Of a stretch of DNA of 64,000 bases, positions 43,512 through 52,711 are shown piece after piece. Origin of the DNA: an uncultured Eremococcus sp. GTDB taxonomy: Bacteria > Bacillota > Bacilli > Lactobacillales > Aerococcaceae. The DNA is taken from the NCBI GenBank assembly GCA_943914835.1, contig CALUDO010000003.1, positions 43,578 through 107,577 of the forward strand, given 5' to 3'. Below the pieces are notes generated by a model. It did not search any database. It worked only from the letters and a program-made list of their open reading frames with translations, and was not told the origin of the DNA. The first letter of the stretch is position 1. Each line of letters starts with the position of its first letter. Made by a program: the position numbers and the translations under genes.

Positions 43512-45317
43512 TTATGAAACGGACTCAAATTGACTGGCATAGAGACTAGCATACCGACCATTTAGAGCCATTAAATCTTGATGATTCCCCTGTTCCACAA
43601 TATCCCCATCTTCCATATAGAGGATAAGATCCGCATCTTTAATAGTGGACAAGCGATGGGCAATGACAAAGGATGTCCGGCCCTTCATTAAATCATCCAT
43701 GGCAGCTTGGATTAGAAGTTCTGTGCGGGTGTCCACAGAGGAGGTGGCTTCATCCAGAATCAAGACGGGTCGATTGGCTAGGATCGCCCGCGCTATCGTT
43801 AAGAGTTGCTTTTGCCCTTGAGAGATATTGTCTGTCGTCTCATTTAACTGGAAGTGATAGCCCCCAGGTAATGATTTAATAAAGTGGTGAACCCGGGCTG
43901 ACTTAGCTGCGGCAAAGACTTCTTCATCACTGGCATTCAAACGCCCATAACGAATATTCTCCAGAATAGATCCTTGAAAGAGCCAAGTGTCTTGAAGAAC
44001 CATGGCCATGGCTTGCTGGTATGACTGCCGACTGTAGTTCTGACTAGCCACTCCATCCATCCGGATACTTCCAGAATTAACATCATAAAACCGCATTAAC
44101 AACTTAACTATCGTGGACTTACCCGCCCCAGTTGGACCTACCAAAGCCACTTTTTGTCCCGGTTGAATTTGGGTAGAGAAGTCTCGAATAATGGGTTGGT
44201 CAGAAGTATAGGCAAAAGAAATATGATCAAATTCCACATGCCCGGCTAAATCTGTCACTTTCAGGTCATCGCCACTCGTCTGATCTTCTTCAACTTCATC
44301 TAAGAAGTCAAAGACCCGTTCACTCGCCGCAGCCATTGACTGCATCAGATTAAAAATTTGAGCGAGTTGGGTAATTGGCTGAGTAAAGCGATTCACATAT
44401 TGGGTAAAGGCTTGAATATTCCCCACAGTCATCTGACCTTGAATAGTTAGATACGCCCCTGTAATGACTACAGCGACATAACCTAGACTAGAAACAAAGC
44501 GCATAATAGGAAACATAACCCCAGAAACGAACATAGCCTTCATGGACTGGTCTCTCAAGTCTCGATTCTTATCCGCGAAAGCCCTTTGCATTCGAGTTTC
44601 TTGGTTAAAGGCCTTAACAATTCTTTGCCCAGCATAGACCTCCTCTACCTGGCCACTTAAACGTCCCAGGGTAACTTGTTGCCCACGGAAGAATTTCTGA
44701 GAATACCTCAAAATGACTCGAATAATGAGACTGGATAAGGGGACAATAAGTAAGACTAAAAGCGCCATTTTGACATTAATAGTGAACATAATAACCCCAA
44801 TACCCACTAGGGTTGTCACAGCCGTTAACATCTGAGAAGCTGACTGACTTAGGGTTAAGCCCAAGGTATCTACATCATTAACTATCCGAGAAAGTATTTC
44901 ACCAACAGCTTGTCCTTCAAAGTAGGCCATAGGCAAGCGATTCATCTTCTCGACCATACGCTTCCTCAAATCATAGGTAACAGATTCTGTGATTGTAATC
45001 ATGACATAGCCTTGTGAGGCCGAGAAGATTCCTGCCACAATATACAAGGCCAGAACAGATAACAAAACGCGCCCCACCGCAGGGAAATCAATGTGTCCTT
45101 TGCCTTGGATCATTAAGCCAACTCCTTCAAATATAAGTGTGGTGGCTTTCCCTAATTGAGCGGGTCCAAAGATAGTTAGAACCGTAGATAGAACTGTCGC
45201 AAAAAGAACAAAAATCATGCCCCATTTATGGGTCGCAATTTCTTTAACCAATCGAAATAAACTAGCAGAGAAATGTTTGGCTTGAGGTGGCCTGTTTTTA
45301 GTATTTGTCTGAGACAT
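43512..45317 (-). CDS. Heterodimeric ABC multidrug exporter, subunit 2 (LmrD/EfrD-like half)
   Basis: 601-residue half transporter: six membrane segments (about 28-320) and an ATPase domain. Walker A GPTGAGKST, Walker B ILDEATSSVD with the catalytic Glu, and the H-loop AHRLSTI are intact, but the signature is SQGQ in NISQGQKQL, a degenerate form. With subunit 1 it would make one normal and one degenerate ATP site, the pattern of LmrCD/TM287-288 exporters. It overlaps the upstream subunit gene by 20 nt and lies in a MarR-controlled operon. Confidence 0.92.
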   Translation of the reverse strand: MSQTNTKNRPPQAKHFSASLFRLVKEIATHKWGMIFVLFATVLSTVLTIFGPAQLGKATTLIFEGVGLMIQGKGHIDFPAVGRVLLSVLALYIVAGIFSASQGYVMITITESVTYDLRKRMVEKMNRLPMAYFEGQAVGEILSRIVNDVDTLGLTLSQSASQMLTAVTTLVGIGVIMFTINVKMALLVLLIVPLSSLIIRVILRYSQKFFRGQQVTLGRLSGQVEEVYAGQRIVKAFNQETRMQRAFADKNRDLRDQSMKAMFVSGVMFPIMRFVSSLGYVAVVITGAYLTIQGQMTVGNIQAFTQYVNRFTQPITQLAQIFNLMQSMAAASERVFDFLDEVEEDQTSGDDLKVTDLAGHVEFDHISFAYTSDQPIIRDFSTQIQPGQKVALVGPTGAGKSTIVKLLMRFYDVNSGSIRMDGVASQNYSRQSYQQAMAMVLQDTWLFQGSILENIRYGRLNASDEEVFAAAKSARVHHFIKSLPGGYHFQLNETTDNISQGQKQLLTIARAILANRPVLILDEATSSVDTRTELLIQAAMDDLMKGRTSFVIAHRLSTIKDADLILYMEDGDIVEQGNHQDLMALNGRYASLYASQFESVS

Positions 45318-47445
45318 GAATCTCTCCTCCCTTCTTAGCTTGCAGGTCTAACTCAGCTTGGGACAACTGAGACTCGGCAATTTCTCGGTAAACTGAAGAT
45401 GAAGTCATCAATTCCTGGTGGCGTCCAATCCCATCAATACGACCATCATCGAGAACAATAATTTGGTCTGCGTCTAGAATGGTTGAAATTCTTTGGGCGA
45501 CTATAATTACCGTAGCATGGGCCACCTTGTCTTTCAAAGCCTTTCTCAAAGAGGCATCTGTCCGATAATCTAAGGCAGAGAAAGAATCATCAAAGAGATA
45601 TATTGACGGGTCCTTGGCAATCGCCCGAGCAATGGATAAACGTTGCTTCTGTCCACCTGAAACATTGTTCCCTCCTTGGGCAATGCGAGCTTGGTAACCC
45701 TTATCCTTCTCCTGAATAAATTCACTGGCATGGGCAATATCAGCAGCCTCTGCCATCTTTTTGTTGTCTAAATCGTCAACACCAAAAGCAATATTACTGG
45801 CAATCGTTCCGGAGAAGAGGAGACCCTTTTGAGGAACATAACCTATTTGCCGGTGGAGGTCTGCCTGAGTCATTTCTTTGATATTAATGCCATCCATGGT
45901 AATAGACCCTTGACTGACGTCATAGAACCGCATCAATAAATTCAAAATAGTCGACTTACCTGACCCAGTTGATCCAATAAAAGCTGTTGTCTGTCCTGGC
46001 TTGGCCACAAAGGAAATATCCTCCAAAGTTAGCTCATCTGCATCATCATAAGCAAAGTTAACATGGTCAAAGCAAACTTCTCCAGACAAACGATGGACGG
46101 TCTTAGCCTGGTCAGGGTCCTGTATCACTATCTCTTGTTCCAGAACATCATCAATCCGTCCCAGGGCAACGAGGGCGCGAGGGAACATCAAGGACATATT
46201 AGATAACATAACAAAGGCAATCAGAATCTGCATTGAATAGGCAATAAAGGCCATCATATCGCCCACCTGCATACTTCCACTAGCAATCTGGTGACTCCCA
46301 TTCCAAACTATAAGAACAGACGACGCATCCAAGACAAATATCATAAAGGGCAACATGGTGGATAAGACCCGCCCCGAGAATAAATGCGTTGCTTGTAAAT
46401 CTCGATTGGCTTTGTCAAAACGTTGACGTTCATGATCTTGCCGACCAAACGCTCGGATCACCTGAATACCCGTTAGAATCTCCCGAGCAATCAAGTTGAC
46501 CCGGTCAAATAAGGCTTGAACCTTTCGATACTGAGGTAGGGTTAATTTAAAGAGGATAACCACCATTACCGCGATAATCCCAATACTAACCCCCAAAATC
46601 CAGATAATATTAGGTTGAATTCCTAAAAGATAAACCATCCCTCCCACAGCTAGAATGGGAGAATATATCATAATCCGCAAGAAAATGGTTAATACAAATT
46701 GAACTTGTTGAACATCATTTGTCGTCCGTGTAATCAAGGAAGCTGAAGTGAACTCTTCAATTTCATGGTCAGAAAAGGATAAAACTCGTTTGAATAAAGC
46801 TTCCCGCATACCATAGCCCAGGTCAGCCCCTACCCGTGAAGCTAAATAAAAAGCAAGAACAGCCGAAGAAATAGTAACCAAGGTAATCCCCAACATTTGT
46901 AAGCCCTTAGACCAAAGATAGGTCAACTGAACCTGGCTACTATCCAAACCTGCCTCTTGGTACATGGTAAGGGCCGCTTGACGCCCTAAATTAAGAACAA
47001 AATCAGATCCAGACACCTTTTCTAGCTGGTTGACTTGGTCCTGGGCCTGACCTAAGCTATTCGCATCGCTCTTATCCTGACTAGTAAGTTCTTGGTAGAC
47101 AGCCATGGGCTTAGCCCAGTCTTCTTCTAAAAGAGTCAAATCTTTACTATTGTGGTAATCCTTTTTTAAGCGATACCCTCCCTGGCTATCTTGGTCATAA
47201 TATTTATCGAGCTGGCTTTCCAGCTTTCCTGGTCCCAAAGATTCTAAAGTAGACCAAGTTTGGTCTGTCATAGCTAAAGGAACAGCATATTCAAAGCCTT
47301 TGTTCTGAATCCCAGTATCAACCAAACCCGAAGTATACGTTGGTAAAAGAAGGGTCGAATAGGCCTGAACTACATGGGCCAAGAGGATAATTGAAATCAC
47401 CTTCCAAAAGGGCTTGAGATATTTATATATTAGCTTCATAGTCAC
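45298..47445 (-). CDS. Heterodimeric ABC multidrug exporter, subunit 1 with large extracytoplasmic insert
   Basis: 715 residues, about 130 more than usual. Between membrane segment 1 (about 13-33) and segment 2 (about 182-204) lies a hydrophilic insert of roughly 135 residues, expected outside the membrane, like the extracellular domain known in BmrD of B. subtilis BmrCD. The ATPase has Walker A GSTGSGKST and a normal signature VSGGQKQR, but Walker B is FDDSFSALD with Asp in place of the catalytic Glu, so this half holds the degenerate site. ATGA overlap with the upstream marR. Confidence 0.92.
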   Translation of the reverse strand: MTMKLIYKYLKPFWKVISIILLAHVVQAYSTLLLPTYTSGLVDTGIQNKGFEYAVPLAMTDQTWSTLESLGPGKLESQLDKYYDQDSQGGYRLKKDYHNSKDLTLLEEDWAKPMAVYQELTSQDKSDANSLGQAQDQVNQLEKVSGSDFVLNLGRQAALTMYQEAGLDSSQVQLTYLWSKGLQMLGITLVTISSAVLAFYLASRVGADLGYGMREALFKRVLSFSDHEIEEFTSASLITRTTNDVQQVQFVLTIFLRIMIYSPILAVGGMVYLLGIQPNIIWILGVSIGIIAVMVVILFKLTLPQYRKVQALFDRVNLIAREILTGIQVIRAFGRQDHERQRFDKANRDLQATHLFSGRVLSTMLPFMIFVLDASSVLIVWNGSHQIASGSMQVGDMMAFIAYSMQILIAFVMLSNMSLMFPRALVALGRIDDVLEQEIVIQDPDQAKTVHRLSGEVCFDHVNFAYDDADELTLEDISFVAKPGQTTAFIGSTGSGKSTILNLLMRFYDVSQGSITMDGINIKEMTQADLHRQIGYVPQKGLLFSGTIASNIAFGVDDLDNKKMAEAADIAHASEFIQEKDKGYQARIAQGGNNVSGGQKQRLSIARAIAKDPSIYLFDDSFSALDYRTDASLRKALKDKVAHATVIIVAQRISTILDADQIIVLDDGRIDGIGRHQELMTSSSVYREIAESQLSQAELDLQAKKGGEIHVSDKY

Positions 47446-47894
47446 TCTCCTTTCTTTTTCTCATTATCTTTGGCAGCAACCATCTCAATCAAACGATAGC
47501 CGATATCAAAGAATGTATCTAATTCAGCCTGGCTAAACTGAGATAAATAGCCTTCCATCTCTTTTTTTATTTGACTCAGAGTCTCTTGCCAAGTCTGGAC
47601 CCCTGCTTGAGTCACTGAAATGTAGGTGACTCGGCGGTCTTCTTGGTCTTCTTGTCGAATCAACAAGCCCTTATCCACCATACACTTAACCGTGCGTGAC
47701 ATACCAGGGGGAGAGACTTGAAAGTCACTCGCCAAACGCCCTAGTGTCACAGGCTGGTTTGATTCTTTTGATAAGTGAATTAAGTGAGCCAGAACAAAGT
47801 ATTCATTCTTTGACAAGCCTTGCCCAAATTCAAACAAGTCTAATTTAGCTAAATCATACTTCAACTTAAAAAAACCTTCTACATAATCTGTCAT
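47442..47894 (-). CDS. MarR-family transcriptional regulator
   Basis: 150-residue winged-helix repressor-type protein: HTH region VTLGRLASDFQVSPPGMSRTVKCMVDKGL (about 52-80, quoted only in part as QVSPPGMSRTV) and wing RQEDQEDRRVTYISVT. First gene of an operon with the two exporter subunits, overlapping the second by ATGA. The start at 47894 follows AGGAGG by 8 nt; the GTG three codons earlier overlaps it. Probably represses its own operon through the palindrome just upstream; the inducer is unknown. Confidence 0.92.
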   Translation of the reverse strand: MTDYVEGFFKLKYDLAKLDLFEFGQGLSKNEYFVLAHLIHLSKESNQPVTLGRLASDFQVSPPGMSRTVKCMVDKGLLIRQEDQEDRRVTYISVTQAGVQTWQETLSQIKKEMEGYLSQFSQAELDTFFDIGYRLIEMVAAKDNEKKKGE

Positions 47895-47914
47895 AAAAAC
47901 CACCTCCTAGATTT

Positions 47915-47973
47915 AATTAACTAAGTTAATTATTAATCTTGTTAATTATATGGGAGTATCTTATTTTTTTCAA
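47915..47973 (-). promoter_or_regulatory. marR-exporter promoter with palindromic operator
   Basis: -35 TTGAAA (47973-47968), 17-bp spacer, -10 TATAAT (47950-47945). A perfect 17-nt palindrome AATTAAC-TAA-GTTAATT (47915-47931) lies directly downstream of the start site, with extra TTAAT half sites between. A bound MarR dimer here would block transcription. Confidence 0.75.
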
Positions 47974-48031
47974 GCTGAAATCTGACATTTTCCTGTGACT
48001 TCCCTGTCATGGATATCCTTAAAATTTCTGT

Positions 48032-48037
48032 TATAAT
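48032..48037 (+). promoter_or_regulatory. -10 element of the lipoprotein gene
   Basis: TATAAT 30 bp before the ATG of the lipoprotein gene, with AGAAAGGA as ribosome binding site. No clear -35. Confidence 0.5.
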
Positions 48038-48067
48038 GGTACAACATGATTCAGAAAGGATGTTCTT

Positions 48068-48754
48068 ATGCGCAAGTTATTCTTACTTACTCTTAGCCTA
48101 GTTGCCCTTACAGGCTGCTCTTACTTCTCAACTTCTAATCAGGAAGAGAGCGAAACCATAGACAGTCAGATTATCACTAGTGCTGACACCGATGCTAGTC
48201 CAGACTCAAGTTCTGATCTTAGTCTAGATTCAGCTTCTATTGAAGCTGAGAATGCTGAGAGATCCGGTGTCTTCAACGAAGAAGCCCTGACCCCTTCAGA
48301 CCTCCCCAAAAGCAGCCTGAATGAAGACCTTTCCTATACAGAGCTAGATGCTGCGATTGACGATTACTATGCCCATGAATTAACCGATCAAGAAAAAGAC
48401 TTAAATCATCAAGAAATCGACAGCGATGCCATTAAAGATCTCCAATATACTTTTGACAATAATTCCACTTACAAAGACTTGGGTATCCAGGTAGACCAGG
48501 TCAAAATCACTATGGACGGACAAAGCAACTATGTCCTCCGCCTTGTATCTTCTCTGTCTTACCAAGAAGCCGAAGCAAAGAAGGAAGGTTCTGACCTACT
48601 TATGCTCAATGAGGCCTTTGCCCAAGTAGACCCTAAGCGAATTGTCCTCTTAGAATATTTCGATCAAGATGCAGGAAGAGTAACTCCTATTCATCTATCC
48701 AATTCAACTAATGCTATCTTCTTCAACCAATATGAATTCGACAAATTAAACTAA
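48068..48754 (+). CDS. Lipoprotein of unknown function
   Basis: 228 residues with a classical lipoprotein signal: hydrophobic segment then LTGCS, Cys17, so it should be lipidated by Lgt. Residues 20-80 are acidic and Ser/Asp/Glu-rich, probably a flexible spacer. The rest (about 95-228) is a small mixed fold with no motif I recognise. It has its own promoter and stands between two minus-strand operons, ending at a shared bidirectional terminator. It is the only clear lipoprotein in the window. Confidence 0.8.
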   Translation: MRKLFLLTLSLVALTGCSYFSTSNQEESETIDSQIITSADTDASPDSSSDLSLDSASIEAENAERSGVFNEEALTPSDLPKSSLNEDLSYTELDAAIDDYYAHELTDQEKDLNHQEIDSDAIKDLQYTFDNNSTYKDLGIQVDQVKITMDGQSNYVLRLVSSLSYQEAEAKKEGSDLLMLNEAFAQVDPKRIVLLEYFDQDAGRVTPIHLSNSTNAIFFNQYEFDKLN

Positions 48755-48776
48755 AAGTATGCTAGCAACAATCAAA

Positions 48777-48823
48777 AGAACCCAAGCCCTATCGGATAAA
48801 ACCTGATAGGGTCTTGGGTTCTT
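48777..48823. terminator. Bidirectional terminator between lipoprotein gene and rpoN
   Basis: 15-bp stem AACCCAAG-CCCTATC with GATAGGG-CTTGGGTT, flanked by A and T tracts. Confidence 0.92.
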
Positions 48824-48842
48824 AATATTTTCAAGCTATAAA

Positions 48843-50099
48843 CTAACCAAGAGATTTCCGGTAATTAGCAACGATGGCTGGGCTAATATAGATATCCTCC
48901 GCTTCTAGGGTAGTCACCACCTCTTGGTCGCTTAAATCCTTAGAGGCAGCTTGAATAATTTCAGCCATTCTTAACTTAATGCTGGCAAAGGTCCTTTGAT
49001 CTCGACCAGGAATAGCCGCCACTGAAATAAAGTCGCTCAAACGATAATAGTGTCCATCGAAGTCCAACCCTTTATTATATAGAGCCTGGTAGAGAAGTGG
49101 TTCTGACAAACGGGTTAAAGCAGAGAGTTCCTTGATCGATAGAGATGCCTTATCTCCTCCTTTTGTAAAGAAAGAGACCTGTTGGCCCACTAATGTCTGA
49201 ACCAAAGTCATAAGAACTTCCTCCCGCAAGCGAAGACCCTCAGCTAATTCAAGATAGTCTTCCCTTCTAGCCTGAATATAGCTTTGGACCTTAGGATCAG
49301 AATGACTTAACATCTCTTCATAATACTCTTGATTAAAGACCAGGCTAGGGTATATTCCACGATTATACCGCAGGCTCACTTGATTCCCCCCTAAAATCTC
49401 TAAGGTAAAATCCGGTCTTAAGGGCATCTCCTTATCCTCTTTAAAAAGAGAGGCCGGGTAAGCCGTTAGCATATGATAATAATTTACACATGTCAGAATA
49501 TCATCCTGGGAGAAGGGTGTTTGAGCTTCAATACTTGTATAATCTCGATCTTCCAAAGCCTCAAAGAAACTTTCCAACAAGTAATATGCCATGGTAGGAG
49601 CTGAATCATCGCGTTCTGTTTGAAGCATTAAAGCTTCTTGCAGATTATAAGCTCCAATTCCCGCAGGCTCTAAACTCTTAAAGAGGGTCAAAGCATCTAA
49701 GACCAAAACCCAGTCCCGATCTAAATCTTGAGCTAGTTCTTTGGGTGTTCGAGGAATAAAGCCACGCTCATCTAAATATAGAACCAAGTCGACCATCACA
49801 TCTCGAATGGGCGTCTTACGAAAGAGCATAATTTGTTCAAAGAGGTAATCTTCTAAATTCTGATCTGCCTTGACCTCCTCTAAGTCTTCTAATTCATCCT
49901 TAGAATACGAACTAAGTAACTTATTCTGACCTAGTTCCTGCCCTTGCCTAAAGTCAATAAAAGGATTATCCAGTATAGTCTCTTCCAAATAATAAGACAC
50001 TTGTTCGGCATTCAAAGCGAGCATTTCTAATAGTCTCGGTTGCCCCTTGATCGTTTCTGTTGTTAAGCCTTCAAACACTTTCATCGTCTTATCTACCAT
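48843..50099 (-). CDS. rpoN: Divergent RNA polymerase sigma-54 factor
   Basis: 418 residues. The core-binding signature FKSLEPAGIGAYNLQEALML (about 140-160) identifies sigma-54. Region I (1-50) is poor in the usual Gln/Leu pattern. The HTH region (about 320-345) is changed, and the C-terminal RpoN box, normally ARRTVAKYRE, reads SPAIVANYRK (406-415); the protein ends three residues later. The two arginines that read the -24 GG are gone. Either promoter preference has changed or function is fading. The start at 50099 follows GGAGGG; no enhancer-binding activator or -24/-12 promoter is seen here. Confidence 0.85.
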   Translation of the reverse strand: MVDKTMKVFEGLTTETIKGQPRLLEMLALNAEQVSYYLEETILDNPFIDFRQGQELGQNKLLSSYSKDELEDLEEVKADQNLEDYLFEQIMLFRKTPIRDVMVDLVLYLDERGFIPRTPKELAQDLDRDWVLVLDALTLFKSLEPAGIGAYNLQEALMLQTERDDSAPTMAYYLLESFFEALEDRDYTSIEAQTPFSQDDILTCVNYYHMLTAYPASLFKEDKEMPLRPDFTLEILGGNQVSLRYNRGIYPSLVFNQEYYEEMLSHSDPKVQSYIQARREDYLELAEGLRLREEVLMTLVQTLVGQQVSFFTKGGDKASLSIKELSALTRLSEPLLYQALYNKGLDFDGHYYRLSDFISVAAIPGRDQRTFASIKLRMAEIIQAASKDLSDQEVVTTLEAEDIYISPAIVANYRKSLG

Positions 50100-50176
50100 G
50101 GGATACCATGCCCTCCTTCCTCTATCTATCACCACCTTAGTATATAACAAATGTCATCCTCTAGCCATCCATAAGC

Positions 50177-50237
50177 TAAAAGAACCCTAGCAGCCTTTTA
50201 CTTGCAAGCAAGAAAAGAACTGTAAGGGTTCTTTTTG
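50177..50237. terminator. Terminator after cls
   Basis: AGAACCCT / AGGGTTCT stem closing a larger AT-rich hairpin, with T tracts on both strands; 26 bp past the cls stop. Confidence 0.6.
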
Positions 50238-50262
50238 AGAATTTTTAATCGAATGCCCTTTC

Positions 50263-51825
50263 TTATACAAAGGGAGCAATGACCCGGAGGACAGCGTCCC
50301 ATATTCCCCCAAAAAAGGTTGGGCGAATATCTCCCAAGAAAATCTCTCGAGACTGGGCCTGAGAAGTTAAGAAATCTTCCTTGATAGCTTCAATCTCTGG
50401 ATGATAATAGAGAAGGGTTCCCGTCTCAAAATGAAGATAGAGGGAGCGATAATCCAGGTTGATGGTTCCTACCAAGGCCAACTTATTATCACTAACGAAG
50501 GTCTTGGCATGAAGAAAGCCTGGACTATATTCAAATATCCGCACTCCTGCCTCAATTAAAGGCCGGTAGTAAGATCGAGTCATCCGAAAGACTAGCTTCT
50601 TGTCTGGAATGCCAGGCGTCATCAAGCGCACATCGACTCCCCTTTGGGCAGCCAGAGTTAGGGCCGTTTGCAATTCATAGGATATAACCAAGTAGGGGGT
50701 ATAAATGTACACGTAGTCTGTCGCCAGGGATAAAATTTGCCGGTAAGTATTCTCTCCCACCGGATTGGAATCCAAGGGGGTGTCTCCAAATGGTTGAATG
50801 AAAGAGTGGTGACTGGAATCCCCTTGAGGACCCTGGTTGAATTCAGCTTCAAATTCTTCTGGAAGATAGTCCAAAAAGCGATCATTCGGCGCTTGGAAAG
50901 CATTCCACATGGTTAGGAAGAGGCAGGTATAATTCCAAACACTGGATCCTTCAACTCGAATCAGAGTGTCCTTCCAGTAGCCAAATCTTTCCTTAACATT
51001 GATATATTCATCAGCCAGATTAATTCCACCAGTATAAGCAATCCGCCCATCGACAATCACAAATTTCCGGTGGTCTCGCGTATTATAGGCCAAAGACATT
51101 ACTAACTTAACTGGATTGAATTTCATGGCTTGAATGCCATCCTCAGCCAACCGATCTACAAAATCATTGGGTAAGCGGGTAATACAACCAAAGTCATCAT
51201 AAATAAAGCGAACATCCACGCCTTGGGCTGCCTTGGCTTGAAGAACTTGGTAGATTTGATCAAACATTTGGCCATAGTCCACAATAAAGAATTCAATAAA
51301 AATCGACTCTTCTGCAGCCCATAAATCAGCCAACAAGTCCTCCATCGAGGACTCACCATTAGGATAATAGGTCACAGAATTATCCGTATACAAGGGGGCC
51401 TCTGCATGCTGAGTGAGATAGTGACTCAAACTGGCTAAATCAGGATCCTTTTGGGCTAATAATGCTTCTAGCGGTGGGACCTGAGCAAGAGCTTCCTTGC
51501 GATTAGCATCCTGACTATGGAAGTGTCGGCGTAAGCTGCGAGTCGGACGCTTATTCCCCATAAAAAAGTAAAGCACCCCACCCAGAATAGGCATTAAAGC
51601 AATCACAATAATCCAAGAAATCCGATAGGCCGGACTCTCATCCTTCATAATCAGGTAGAAAATCATCACCAAGGAAGCAATAGTAAAAATAGTTTCAAGA
51701 TAGGGTGAGTACCTAACAATCTCATTGAAAATAGTCAAATACCACACAATTTGGATGACAAAAGCTAAGCCAATAAAAAGGATGCGCTCAATTTTAGGCT
51801 TGCCCTTGGGTAACTTTAAACTCAT
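50263..51825 (-). CDS. cls: Cardiolipin synthase
   Basis: Phospholipase D-family enzyme joining two phosphatidylglycerols into cardiolipin. 520 residues: two N-terminal membrane segments (about 15-60 and 71-90), then two HKD catalytic motifs, HRKFVIVDG (252-260) and HAKTFVSD (439-446), each with a following GG/GT(I/N)N element. Full length. It ends 12 nt after the start side of the TIM-barrel gene's stop, so both may be cotranscribed. Acts at the membrane. Confidence 0.95.
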   Translation of the reverse strand: MSLKLPKGKPKIERILFIGLAFVIQIVWYLTIFNEIVRYSPYLETIFTIASLVMIFYLIMKDESPAYRISWIIVIALMPILGGVLYFFMGNKRPTRSLRRHFHSQDANRKEALAQVPPLEALLAQKDPDLASLSHYLTQHAEAPLYTDNSVTYYPNGESSMEDLLADLWAAEESIFIEFFIVDYGQMFDQIYQVLQAKAAQGVDVRFIYDDFGCITRLPNDFVDRLAEDGIQAMKFNPVKLVMSLAYNTRDHRKFVIVDGRIAYTGGINLADEYINVKERFGYWKDTLIRVEGSSVWNYTCLFLTMWNAFQAPNDRFLDYLPEEFEAEFNQGPQGDSSHHSFIQPFGDTPLDSNPVGENTYRQILSLATDYVYIYTPYLVISYELQTALTLAAQRGVDVRLMTPGIPDKKLVFRMTRSYYRPLIEAGVRIFEYSPGFLHAKTFVSDNKLALVGTINLDYRSLYLHFETGTLLYYHPEIEAIKEDFLTSQAQSREIFLGDIRPTFFGGIWDAVLRVIAPFV

Positions 51826-51837
51826 AATAAACTCCTA

Positions 51838-52662
51838 TTAATGACGATAATTATCCATAACTTTAGCAAAAATATCTGCCGAAGAAGGTGGAGTATATGT
51901 AATAGCATTGGCCCCTGCCTGGGTGGTTGCTTGAATCGCTTGGCCACTAGGTCCTCCGGTCGCTATAATAGGCACGACATTACCTACCTCACTACGGATA
52001 GTTTCTACCACTTGAGCTGTGTGGGGACCTGCTGAAATATTTAACATATCCGCCCCTGCATTTAATTTGCCAATATAGTCATCTTCTAAACTAGCGATGG
52101 TGGCAATGACTGGAATCTCGATCCTTTGATTAATTTTGGCAATAGCTTCATTGGATATTGGGGCATTGACAACAACCCCATAAGCTCCCAACTGTTCCGC
52201 TTCAAAAGCGATATGAGCACTCCGGTCTCCGGTAGTCAATCCCCCGCCTACACCAAGAAAGACAGGGACTGAAGCAACATCGACAATCGCCTTCATAATC
52301 GTAAATTGAGGGGTAAAAGGATAAACCGCAATAATCGCCTGAGCATTACTGTTACGAATCAAGGCAACATCCGTGGTGAACATAATCGACTTTATCCGCT
52401 TGCCAAAAATATTTATTCCAGAGGCCTGGTAAATTTCTTTAGGCATCTCAATGATTCGACTCCGCAAGCGAGAATGATATTCCGGAACATAGCGCTCTTT
52501 CTTAGCTTGGCGATCTTCTTTGGCATCGGTTAAGAGGACCTCGACATCATCATTATCATCCAAAACTGTCCTTACAATCTCCCGTGAGCCTGTAGAGTGT
52601 GCTTCAAGATACTTATCTACATCAAAACTTTCATCAGGATGGTTTCTATGACTATCTACCAT
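51838..52662 (-). CDS. TIM-barrel protein of the low-GC Gram-positive 'hydrolase' family, with N-terminal extension
   Basis: 274 residues. The core (about 80-274) is a phosphate-binding-type TIM barrel: VFLGVGGGLTTG (about 140-151), YGVVVNAPISN, VIATIASLEDD, LNISAGPHT, PIIATGGPSG and a final ANAITYTPP. Homologues in lactobacilli and clostridia are annotated only as 'hydrolase'; the reaction is unknown. The first 75 residues are charged and hydrophilic and look like an extra segment. Between arsR and cls. Confidence 0.75.
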   Translation of the reverse strand: MVDSHRNHPDESFDVDKYLEAHSTGSREIVRTVLDDNDDVEVLLTDAKEDRQAKKERYVPEYHSRLRSRIIEMPKEIYQASGINIFGKRIKSIMFTTDVALIRNSNAQAIIAVYPFTPQFTIMKAIVDVASVPVFLGVGGGLTTGDRSAHIAFEAEQLGAYGVVVNAPISNEAIAKINQRIEIPVIATIASLEDDYIGKLNAGADMLNISAGPHTAQVVETIRSEVGNVVPIIATGGPSGQAIQATTQAGANAITYTPPSSADIFAKVMDNYRH

Positions 52663-52711
52663 TACTTTCCTCCTTAAATCTGCCCAATGATTTCTATTTA
52701 TAAAGACCTGG

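Noticed and set aside
48843..50099. rpoN as a pseudogene
   Set aside because: The frame is intact over 418 codons with a good ribosome binding site; divergence of the box is not enough to call it broken.
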